Assembly: GCF_000471905.2 (NCBI RefSeq)
Contig: NW_006500065.1
Span: 2,539,039 to 2,603,038 of the forward strand
Length of the DNA: 64,000 nucleotides
Direction of reading: 5' to 3'
Source of the DNA: Amborella trichopoda
Taxonomy: Eukaryota > Streptophyta > Magnoliopsida > Amborellales > Amborellaceae
The position numbers and the translations under genes are program-made. Under the pieces are notes generated by a model. The model did not search any database and was not told the DNA's origin. It saw only the letters and a program-made list of their open reading frames with translations. Below, piece by piece: positions 48,401 through 60,400 of this stretch; positions within the stretch are counted from its first letter, which is position 1; the number at the start of each line of letters is the position of its first letter.

Positions 48401-51400
48401 CACAATACAGCCCTAAATCCATGTTCCTCACTGCTGTAACCAGTTGATTTGAGACCAGTTTCTCTCTCTAGAAGTTGGGTTACTTTTCTTCTTATCAAAG
48501 AACAAAGAAAATATGATTAGGTAGAGAAAAATCTCTCTCTATTTTTTCCCCCTTATGGGTTATTTTGATTTGTTTTGAATTACTCTTTGTTTCCAGTTGC
48601 CTATCGCATTCTTCATTTATATCTGATGAATCTGTCCTAGTTTTATTAATTTTTGCATAAAAATTATCTCAATCTCTACTTCGTGTTGTAATGTGCATTT
48701 TCAGATTCTATGTTGAGAGACAAAAGCATTACTTGATTCAGCTTCTTTTTATATTTTATTAATGAAGAAGATGCTATTTTATGTTTGGACATCTGAGATA
48801 TATCTATGGCTGTTCTTATTTCTTCTGAAAAAGAAATAGAAATTACCATTGATTCATTCAAAAAAAATTTAACTATTTCTCTATTAATAACTGGAATTTC
48901 TACTTACAATTGTGGCAATATAACATAGAAATAGTAAAGAAAAGCAATAAACCTACTACAATCTAGGATCTTTTACTTTTTCTGTAGAATAAAACTTTAT
49001 TATTTAAAAAAAAAAGGCTGAATTCAAACTTTCAAATTCTATTTCTAATATACAAATAACATTTATGTAAATAAATATTAATCTAGAATTTTTAATCTGA
49101 AAAGCAAATAAATTAGGCAGGAAGACTCACTAAACTTTACCTAGGGTCACCCCTTAGGAATTAGTGCCTTGGGTAATAACCTTTAAAGATTTAGGGTATG
49201 AGAGCATGAACTGGGTCCAGGGTTTTTCTGAAAACTCTTAGGGTATGCTACTATGTAGCACCACCCTGCTACAACCTAGGCTAGGCGTGCTCCCTTCCTT
49301 AGCCCTAGGGTTGGCATGCGACCCTAGGAATCCTTGAGTGGTGCGTACCACCCTTTAAGGAAGAGAGATGAGAGAGAAATTATAGAGAGAGATGAGGCAT
49401 GGAGTGGGGAGAGAGCCTAGAAAACTGAATCAATGAAACAAGGGGTGAACCCGCAATTTATAGTTTTCAAGAGGGCAAGGGTATACCTGTCTTAATTATA
49501 ATTCAATTTGACTAATAGGATTCCTTGTAATCTGTGACGTGCGATAGAAAAATATATTTGAGCCATCTATCTCAAAAATCAGTCATCATGATTAGGGAGA
49601 AATTTTAGGAACCTTATCCTCGAAGTCTTTGACCCATATCCATTTCTAGTCAGATTTCTATTTTAATTTGAATTCTGCTTTGAGTAGGAGTCCTTGTCCA
49701 AGTAGGAATACTAATCCAAATTGGACTCCTAATGCAATTAGGACTCCTTAAAATGAATAATATTTTAATACGAATTCTTATCTAAGTAGGAATCCTAGTC
49801 GAAGTAGGAATCTTAATCCAAATAGGACTCCTAATACAATCAGGACTCTTTAGAACAAATAATATTTTAATAATAGATTAAATTCAAATAGGGGTGTCTC
49901 ACTTTGTGTGTATGTGATGTGTGGCCCTTGTGGGCCCCATGCGGCCTACCCATGTGTGGGAGTTGGGCCCTTGGCCCCCACATGGATCCTACTTAAAACC
50001 AAGCCGTACTAATTGTAAAATATCAATTTTGCCTTTTCTAAGTTTTTATAATAGAAATAATTTTTTTAAAAAGAATCCAAACAATTTCTAAAAAAATACA
50101 TAATCATAATTGAAGCTGAAGAAAGAATATTTCTGAGGTTCTTAAAGAAATAGTTCCAAAATATACTCAGAAATACATCTAGAAATGGAGCGATACCAAT
50201 GGGTCAAGAAAAGTGACTGTCAAGGCACTCCATCCAAGCCAGAAACTGTGTTCCACAACTATCTTCTCAAACCAACGCAACAGGATCCATGACTCATAGT
50301 CATGGTCAGGGGGCTCATGATTGGTCCATCAATGCTGGACAATAAGTAGTGGAACCACGATTCCAATATGTGGATTACAGTTTCCCCCTAATAGCAAGTC
50401 TGATGCACATATCACTATAGTTCAAAGGGGACTCTCTCTATGCACATAAACATTTCTCCCTTCTATAGGGTCACTTCCCAGAATGTGGTTGTCATATGTG
50501 TTCCTTGTGGAAGTCTGTTGAGGATTTATGACCCTCTCTCTCGTTGGCCTACAACCGCACACAAGAAACTACAAAGTTCTCTTGCCCTACAAAACATCCG
50601 TAGGAATCTCGCCAAGTTAACCAGAAGCCCTCCAGAAACCCTCAATTGTAGTGTCTATGTTCAAGGGAAAGGGTTTTGCACATGACCCGGCCCATAGACT
50701 GCCTAACCCTGGGTCAGTCAACCAATCATCCCTCCCACAGAAGTGTACAATTCATTTATATTGATTATATTTACATACTATTACGGGCTTTGAATGCCAC
50801 AGACCCCAACAACTCTCAAGAATGTCTACCTTGCCCTAGGCTTGAAGAAAAACCTAGTTTCAGTGTCTAAAATCACTAATTCTAGGAAACATGTTCTCTT
50901 TGGGCTATCTTATGTATAAGTCCTGGACAATTTGAAAAACATTATGGGAGTGTTCTCTTCAATGGGAAGTAATCACTGTTTACAATGATAGTGAATGAAA
51001 TCTATGTGGAGTAGACTAGATGCAATGATAATGCGGTTATTTAGAATGCTCAATTAAGGCATGAGGGCTTCCAGTTATTTGAATGCAATATCTTTAAAAA
51101 GTTTGTTTAATTTAGTGCCCAAGTTTGAGTAATACAAGGCAGGACCTAGTTTGTGGTGCGTGCAAATATGGAAAGAGCATTCGTCAAGCCGAAGCACAAA
51201 GTCATTGAAGTTGGTGCATTCCAACATGATGGGTTGCTGACTACAGCTTATATTGGATTTCACTATAAGTTGGTGTTGGTAGATTGTTCTCCTGGTACAC
51301 ATGGGCTAGTTTATGAAAGGAAGATGAGGTAATCTCAAAGTTCATAGTTTAAGAAATCAGTTGCGGAGTTTAATTTGCACATCAAGTGTTTGAGTACAGA

Positions 51401-54400
51401 CAATAATGTGCTGAAAGTAATGTGGCACTTATGCTCTCAACAAGAGCATGGGTTAGCTGAAGTTTTTAAGGACATTTTAGAGAAGTGTTTGTTGTGTTGC
51501 ATGATAAACTTTTGTCGTGGACTCCCAGAGAAGGCATTGCGGTGTTCTTATCGCATGACTAACTATAAGCCCCAAGCTTGGGTAAGGAAAAAATCTCTTT
51601 TGATCTGCTATGTAATGCTAAAACTAATGCAAGTTCTTTGCGTGTTTTTTTGTTTGTTTTGCTATATAGATGTCTTGTAAGTGTAATAGAATCAAGTCAA
51701 AGCCAACAAAAATGAATTGTGTATTCATTGGCTATGACACTTATAGGAGTGGGTGGAAATGCATAGACTCAGAGACATGAATTTATTCCTTCATGGAATG
51801 GTGTATTTTCTCTCTCTATCTCTACCAAAATTAGGGAGTTATCAATAATTAGTAAGTTGGAAATTTGGTGGATTGGTTTAGGCGTTGTATAAATGAGGTT
51901 CCTCTTTATCCAAGCATTGCAATGAAACTACCTCATTCAATAAAATTTCTGTAAGGCTTTCCTCTTTGAGTGCACGTGTGAAGGAGGAAGTGTTTGTGGG
52001 TTCTCTTTTGGTCGATCTAGAGCTTGATCGTCCTATATTGGGCCTTGTTTATCCTTAAAACGAGGTTAGTTTCCTTTCTTTATGGGTTAATATCTTGCAT
52101 TGTCCTGTATGTGGTCTGAAGGATGCCTTGGATCATAGACCTAGTCACAAGTATTTGAATAATATTTATTATAATAAAACCCTTCTTTTTCCTCTTGATT
52201 CGAGGTGTTTCATTTTGTTGCTTAAATGCTAAACTAATAGTGTGCCCTCTTAAATTGAAACTAGAATTTTTCCTTAGAAAACTTTGAAACATTAACATTT
52301 GTAGTAGCTCCTTTTTCCTGGTGGTAGTCTTTGAAATAGGGAAAAGTCTCATACTGGCTCTATTCTGTATGTAGTCATAGTACCAGATGGTGCTCTACTT
52401 CTGGACTGGGTTTTTGCTGATGGGCCTCCAGGGAGTGCTGGTGTATATGACAATAATGACTTTCAGGATTTTCATGCAATTGTACCAAGAGCCACACCTG
52501 AAGGTCTTTATTGGGCTGAAGAAGAGCATCGAATCTATAGGGAACTGCAGCAAGAAAGGAAGCTGAGAGAAGATGCAAAACGTGCAAAGGTGTGTATTAT
52601 TATTATTTTTGAAGCTGTTAGTGGTAGGAATGGAAACCACAATGTGATGACTAGGCATGGGGATGCTACCACCACGACCCCAGCCCCTTTCTTTAGGTGT
52701 GTTTTATTTCATTAAAATGACCAAAAAAATCATTGCACATTTCTCAGGTTATTTGGAACATATGGTAAATATTGTGTTGATTATGGATCTCTTGATAATT
52801 TTGGTTAGGAATTGTGTAGGATTATTGCCATATTTGATAGAGAAGTGAACCTTGACATGTTTTGTGGCCTTTTGTTCTTAGTTTACCTTTTATGGTGTTA
52901 TTTTATATGCCTTGAGGATTTCTGACAAGTTTCTTTTTCCTTTATGTAGGCGGAGAGAACTGCTGTTATGAAAACTGAAACTAAGGAGAAAACAAGAAAA
53001 ATCTTCCTACTGTCACAGAGGAATATAGTTTGTACTGAGCCACTTGATGTCCAAGCAGGCAGACCAGTGACAGTTTTTTATAATCCTTCCAATACAGTTT
53101 TGAGTGGGAAACCAGAGGTCTGGTTTAAGTGCTCATTCAATCGCTGGGCGCATCGTCTGGGTCCTCTACCACCTCAGAAAATGATTGCTGTTGATGGTGG
53201 CTCCCATGTGAAAGCAACAGGTGAATTTTGCTCTATATATCTAATTAATCTATTTGTACATTGTTTTGAAATTTGGAAATTTTATTTATTGTTCAATTTC
53301 CATCTGAACTGAGATTAAGATTCATTCTGTATTCTAGTTTTCCTAATTTTTGTCACCATTTTATCCATAACATAAATATAGAGGATTGTTTATCTATTGG
53401 TTTGCATTCATGTCATTTTAGGGCACTTTAAATATGGATTAGATACGTGAAAGTACTTAGGAGGTCTTCTTGGGAGGATTTTCTTGATCTGAAATTTTGG
53501 GACACTCTTTGAAATCATGTGATGATCTAGGTTGTCTGGATACAGGTGTGCTTGTTGGTTTAGACATGGTATGGAGTGTTAGATTCTGAGTCTCAAAAAG
53601 TACACAGAGATGTACTTTTTGAGAGAGCAGCGGGGAGGATATGTAACGTACATCCATCATAAGTATATCCGATAGATTCATCTCCATGTTCTTTCATTTT
53701 TAATGTGTAGAAAAAAAACAAAATTTTATTTTCGAGAGAGAGAGCAGCAGGGAGGACATTTAACGTACATCCATCATAAGTATATCTGCTAGATTCATTC
53801 CCATGTTCTTTCATTTTTAACGTGTAGAAAAAAACAAAATTTTATTTTCGTTACTCAATGCACAAAAAGCGAGTTTATTTTCGTCATTCGATATAGAACA
53901 GAGTAAAACATGTGTTCTTATTCTCGTTACAGCATATAACAAGAAAAGCCAGTCTTTTCTTTTTTCTTTTTAGATTAAGAGGAAAAAGAAGTTCCAAAAT
54001 CTCAGCATACTCTTTCATTTTGAATGATAATGGCAGTGTTGAAAGTGGGAGGGCATGTCCTCATGCAGGAAGAATAGCATCGGGTGTGGAACATTGCCTA
54101 AGAGGACCACCGGAAATGGGCGGAAGATTTTCCGGTGGCCGTAAATTTGAAATTTCGAAGGAACCAATTGGAAACAGTATCTGATACATGCAGCCATGCA
54201 GATTGCTGTTTCCAAAAGGCAGGACATGCGTCAAGGAGTTGAAGGGGTGTTGGTGGCTATGGCAAATGACATGCAGTGTGTGCAGAGTGCTTGTCTTGTA
54301 TGTGTGGCTCAATTTAGGCAAGTATTAATGTGTATAGAAGAAATGAGCGGTCAGGTACAACTGTTACCTCAATCTCTTTCTAAAATAGCTTTTTGGATAA

Positions 54401-57400
54401 TAAATGATGGGTGTGATAATCAAAATGACATTTATGAAGTTTCTGTGGCGGTTATGGGGGTACTTATTCATTCATTGGAAATAGTTGGGATATATATAGT
54501 AGGCAACCAAAATTTTCCAATATGGTTATTGATGTCCATGACTGTTTTGGGGAAAAGACATTTTTTTTGAAAAAGGCAAGGGCAGCTTGAACACTGCCTT
54601 GTGGTGCGCCGCATTGTGGATCTATTATTGGAGTAATTGTTGGGACAGACTTGGATGTCATTAGGATAATGGTGGCTTTGCTGTTGGTACGCCAACTACT
54701 GTGAGGGTTAAGGATGGGAATTTATGAAGGGTAGAAGAGCTTTGGGATTGAAATATGGGCAGGAAGGGACGAGTTGGATGCGCTTGAAGATAATGATGCG
54801 GCTGATTCCATTAATTGGATGGCTTTCTAGTGAGAGAGGCAAGGATGGAATTTAGGAAGAGCAAAGAAGATGCTTTATCGAAATGCACATGATAATGGAT
54901 GAGAGCATGAATGATGTGTTTGGGAGCTGGGGGAGTTCCAGAAGGGAATCAGGGTCTACAAAGGGCTTCCGTACTGTTCACGATGCCCAATCAACGAGGC
55001 TCACTAAGTCCTTGGAGTCAAGCATGAATACAATACCAGAGTGCAGTGAGGGAAAGGATAATGTGGATGGGATTAAAGCATTGTGTTCCATCCCCTGAGA
55101 GGAGGTACCTAGTGGTAATTTAGTAGGTGAGTAGTATGGCCAGTGTGTACATGATTTGAGTGAGTCATCATCCTCTTTTGATTTGCCAGGGATTAGGCTA
55201 TTAGAGGAGGAGAAACCATGTGGAGAAATGCCAACCCTAAGAAAGAAGAAATGAAATTTCAGCATAGGAAGGAGAACCTTGCTCAGCCCATGGGTCTTTC
55301 CCATGAAGGTTTCAGAGACAGTAATGCGGGTTTATGACACTAGCAAAAAGTCAAAGCAAGGGTCGGAACAGTAAAGGTTGGGGAACTAGAGAACTAAAGA
55401 ATCTTGTTTCCAATAAGAATTATAAAAGATCTATAGTGGGAAAGGAGAGTTAGAGCTACCTTTTTCAGAATTGGAGAATAGCAGAGCAATCAAAGACCTT
55501 GATAAGGACAAGTCTTCTGGGCCTGATGGCTTTCCACCAATTCTGGGATGTGATGGCGCCGGGCATGTTAGCCTTCTTCCATAAGTTCTTCTGCGGAGGA
55601 AGGATCTACAAAGGCATGAATGCCACTTTCATTACTCCTACAAGGCCGAAGGAGTAGTGAAACTTTAGGCCTTATTCCACTAGAACTTCCTCCTATTATA
55701 TCCGGACAGAAGTCCTGGCCTCAAGGCTCAAGGAGGTGCTTTCTAAGATCATCTCTAAGCCATAGTCTGCCTTTGTTGTAAGCTGATGGCACCTTGTCAG
55801 CCCATGTAGCCATCCACTCTGGGCACCTCTTGCCTGGATAGGGTGTGTAATCACACTAGACTAGGAAAAGGCCTATGATCATGTCGATTAGTTAACTTTA
55901 GACATCGTCCAATACAAAATGGGCTTCGGAGCTAAGTGGAGGAGTTGAATTCAGGGATGCATTTCTGATCCTAGTTTCACAATCCTCATCAGTGGCTCAC
56001 TGAAAGGGTTTTTCCAAGTTTCAGGGGGTATTCGGCAAGGAGACCCTCTTTCCCCCTTCTTATTCGCAACCGTAGGAAAGATTTTCTTTAAATCTCTCGC
56101 TGGACTTCATGAGTGAGGTTGTCTTAGCTGCTTCCAGGTATCTAGAGATGGTCCTTTTGTCAATCACCTTCTCTATGCAGACGACACCCTCATCTTCTGT
56201 GACGCTTGCCCCACTAAAATTGATAATCTATGGCTATTTCTCAAGAGCTTCGAGCTTGCCATAGGCACGAAGGTTAACAAGTTAATGACCATCGTGTTAG
56301 TTATCAGGATGAGCCCCTGAGACAGTCAACTCCCTAGCCAAGTGTTTAGGGTGTGGCACAGCTACAGTCCCTTCCACCTACCTAGGTCTTCCCTTCTACT
56401 AAGGAATCTTGAGGAAGTATTTGTGGTTGCCGATTTTGGAAAAATTTAGGAGTCTGGCAAATTGGAAAGGGCACTACCTATCTCTTAGGGGTAGGATAAT
56501 CCTTATTAAGGCCACCCTAGCCAATATCCCCATTTACAATGTGTCTCTATTTCTGACATCATCATCAATTACCTCTAATCTTGAAAGGCTAGTTCAAAAC
56601 TTCATATAGTCTGGTATCGGGGACGGTTATAGGTTCCACCTCTTCATGGGAGAATAAATAGCAGAGGACTAAGTATTAGGAGTCTGAAACTGAACAACTT
56701 GGCATTGTCAGGGAAGTGGTGACGGAGGCTTATATCCAAAGATTCACAGCTATGAAAAGAAGAGCAGCCAAATATGGCATGGAAGTGAACGGGTGGCTAC
56801 CAAAATTCCCATGACAGTGAACATTGTGAGCTTGGAAATGAATCGCTAAGTGTGGCCACAACTTTAGAAACATGGTAAAATCCAAAGTAAGGAAGGGAGA
56901 CAATCGAATTTTGGATTCACTAGTGGGTCAAAGGGCAACCTTTAGGTCTTTGGTGGCTAGAACTCCTTCTGTAGCCCTCACAAGGACAATACAATTGCAA
57001 ATCTCACTGAATTCTGGGGTGGTAGCTTCACCTGGTCCCCCACTTTTCAGTGGGCTCAGAAGCACAACTCTTGAGCAGTTGCTTCTCTTCCTCCACGATT
57101 TTGTTGTGCCCTTAGATGGGAGGGATTCGTTACTATGGTCTCCAACCTCACCCAGGATGCTTTTGGTTGTCTCCTTCAACACAAACATCCAACCTCCCCC
57201 TCCTCCAATTTTCTTTTCCAAAGTTTGGAACTTGCCTGTGCCCCATAAGGTTCATGCCTTTACTAGGATACTAACCCATGGAAGGACAATGGAAGGGGAT
57301 CAACTATAGAGGAGGGGAATACAACTGGCCAACCGTTGTGTCGTGCTCAGATAAGGAATGCAGTGACTATCTTTTCCCAAGTTGGGTCGCACTCTGTGGG

Positions 57401-60400
57401 TATTTTTGTCCTATGTGGCCTTTGGGTCTCCGGAAGGAACATAATGCTAGGACCTTTACGGACCTTCGAAGGCATCTGTTAGCTCTTTTCAACCACATCA
57501 TTGCAGAATCTATCTCTTTGGCAAAGTATATTCTTATCTGTAAAAGCTTGGCCGGGCTGACTTCCAACAGAACAAGCTAAAATAGTGAACCTTGCCCTCT
57601 AAATTTAAATGTCAATTGGTGCGCCCTCGGTAATCCAAGACCTTCAGGATTCGGGGCTCTTTGGCAACCATGAAAGGGAACTGCTATCTTTCTCAGGGAA
57701 ACTTGGGCATACTAAATCTTGTACAGTGGAGTCCTTGGCTCTCTTGGAGGGTCTTAAATGCTTGCTACCTTTTGCTTCGGACTTTGATTCCCTCACAGTG
57801 GAAGGAGACTTCAGGACTGTCATTTCTTGAGTAGCTAGGACCTCTGATCCTACATAGATACTCGCCCACATTTTTTATGACATTCACTTCCTCTCCAGGA
57901 ACACTTCTTTTTCTTTTTGACAGGTGCCGAGAGCTGCCAATTGCATTGCAGAGTGGACCCTTGACTCTCACCCCCTCACCTTGAGAGGCTTTTTCTGAAG
58001 TGCTCTTCTCAGCTCCCCTCTTCGTTCCCCATTCACGCTACTCTTCTACCCTCTCTCACTCTCTCCATCTCTTCTCCCTCCACCTCTCTTTCACCCCTCA
58101 TTCTGCCCACCTCTTGCTGGGTCTCTAGCTTCACTGGTGCTTCCCACCAGTTTTTTGTATGAGCTCCCAGATTATGGGTAACCTTTTTCCTATCTCTTTC
58201 CCTTCTTCCCCTACTTCTCTCTCCTTTCTTAATCTGTTTCCCAAGCGCAAAGTCTTTGAGCTGTCTCCTTATGGGCTTTCGTGTAAATTTTGATACTTAT
58301 ATATACCTCAAAAAAAAAAAAAAAAAAAACCACACACACTTTTGATGGTTGGCTGGGAGCTTGTTGTTGTTCAGTAGGAAATAATTCCCTAGACCACCTC
58401 GCCTCCTAGACCTGCTAGTGATAGTCATGCTAGAAGGTGGCATGTTCTTTACCTCTCCTCCTAGACAACTAGGGCTCTTCTTCCTCCTAAACATTGAAAT
58501 TTTATTTTATGCAAATCACGTAAGGGTTCCTGATCTCATCAGCAGTTATTTGCCTTCCTTATTTTCTTAACTCAATATTTTTTTTGCATCTCATGCATCA
58601 AACAAGGTCACATTCCCAGCCTTGTGTGCCAAATGCTCCTTAACTAGATGTATTACCCCTCCGTATATGGCTTTTTGATAGTATATACATACATTTTCAT
58701 CTTAATCTCCCTTCAGTACCCATTTGACATGCCTTGTACAGGATCTGATTTTGCTTTATTAGACCCAGAAGTAGACACATTTTATTCCTAAATCCTAATT
58801 CAATCACCAAAGTTCCAAGCTCAAACCACCAATGTGAAGCCTACACCTAATCTCCTACTCCAAACCACCAATTGTACACCAACCGATAATCTTAATCCCA
58901 ACCAGGCAAATACCAAACCACCAAGCATGATTACATTTTACAGGTTCACTTCACAACCCTACAACAAAAGGAAGCACACAAACCCATTGGCAAATGCAAA
59001 ATGCAAGTACGTAATATGACAATAAGAATAGATATTTGAAAATTTCATTTCCTTAAGAATATTTCATTATTCAGAATTTCATATGAATATTGACATAATA
59101 TGACCCAAAAATCCTTCCGAAAATATATCGAAAAGTCATAAACTCTTAACTATGAAAATAACTTTCCCACGGTCCACTATTTCCTAATGGCTTTTGCAAC
59201 CAATGAAATAGTACCAAAAAAAATCATATCAAATTAAAACAAAAACTGAAAATGCATATATGAACAATACCCATATATGGAGATGCCGAAAATGCACAAA
59301 GAAAAGGAAATCCGACATAAAAGAAATTGAATTTCCTGAATTATAACTATGGAATTTCCAACAAAAGCTGCCGGAATTTTTTTTTTGAAAATGCACAAAA
59401 CTGTAACTAAGGAATAATTTCCATATTTGAACACTCCATATTTCAATTGAAGTATTATACAGCCTAAATACAAACAGGCAAGTAATTTAAATTAATTAAA
59501 CCAAGCGAAAGCCATTTATATAAAAAATGAACGAATAAATCAACTGAATAGGCAAATACCTACAACTTTTAACTATAAAAGCCAAATAAATGAATGTAAG
59601 AAACAACCTATTACAATTATTTGGAAGAAACTTCATTATTTGTAAAAGCCCCATCCAATAGAAAATTTAGTCAATTTTTCTTTCTCTTTTAAATCTAAAA
59701 CGAATGAAATAAACAATAAAACAAATGGGCTTACTTGGGGGTTGAAAATTGAATTGGGTATCCGGAAAATCCTTGGAAAAGTCATAGGAAGTTTGCCGAA
59801 ATTCTATGGTTGCTGGGTTTAGATAGATTGAAAGAAAATCATCTAGTGATTCTCTCTTTCTCTAAGAAAGCGTTTCTTAAAGGGCTCGCACGATCAGGAT
59901 GGCCTGTTCAATTCTGAACTGGTGGACTGGCTGGTCCAGGCATCGAACTGGCCATTTAATAGCTCGAGACCAGTTCACTGGCCATTTAATGGCTCGAGAC
60001 CAGCTCACTGGCCATTCCAATCCAAGGGGCTTGGACCATCTGGAATGACCTGTTCTACAAGTCCTAGTTTGGATGGAGCCAGTCAGGTCCAGTCTTAACA
60101 TCTTGAACTTTCAATTTACAAACTCGTCATGAAAATTCCCCCAAACCATGGTTTAGGGTGGCATCCAAACATGGTACAATTGTTCCATATATTCCTTGCA
60201 TTGACCCAGTAGAATATATTGTCAGAAAAGCTATGCGTAGCAAGTGCCATGATCTTCTTCACAAACTGATGCTTGCTGATCACTTACATCAATTTGAGTG
60301 GTAGTGTAAAGGGAAGTTTAGTTTGGGAAATGAAATGTCGTACTTTATTATTGTACCTTGCTTGTGCCATGTAATAATGGCCTTAGGATATGTTTGTAAG

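Larger units (their letters stand above)
40649..50811 (-). mobile_element. Copia-4: decayed copia element with long LTRs
   Basis: LTR-like repeats of 2,260 bp (40649-42908) and 2,474 bp (48338-50811) flank a minus-strand gag, integrase, RT and RNase H order, with PBS and PPT in the correct places. Long LTRs of over 2 kb and the length of about 10 kb resemble large plant copias, but lineage is untested. The LTRs are heavily diverged with many indels, so it is an old insertion in the SS3 intron. Later insertions are a hAT-like element and three LINE tails. Confidence 0.88.
34072..52374 (+). other. SS3 intron 3 (18.3 kb, transposon-filled)
   Basis: Bounded by GTATGC and TCTGTATGTAG. Exon phases on both sides join to [17 protein letters not shown], so splicing across all of it is required for a functional protein. 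It contains a decayed copia, a solo-like LTR, the 10.2-kb Copia-4 and a copia integrase fragment, described separately. Confidence 0.85.

Noticed and set aside
40644-50816. 5-bp target duplication around Copia-4 (ATTCC / ACTCT)
   Set aside because: Only three of five bases agree, which is no better than chance for a single pair.
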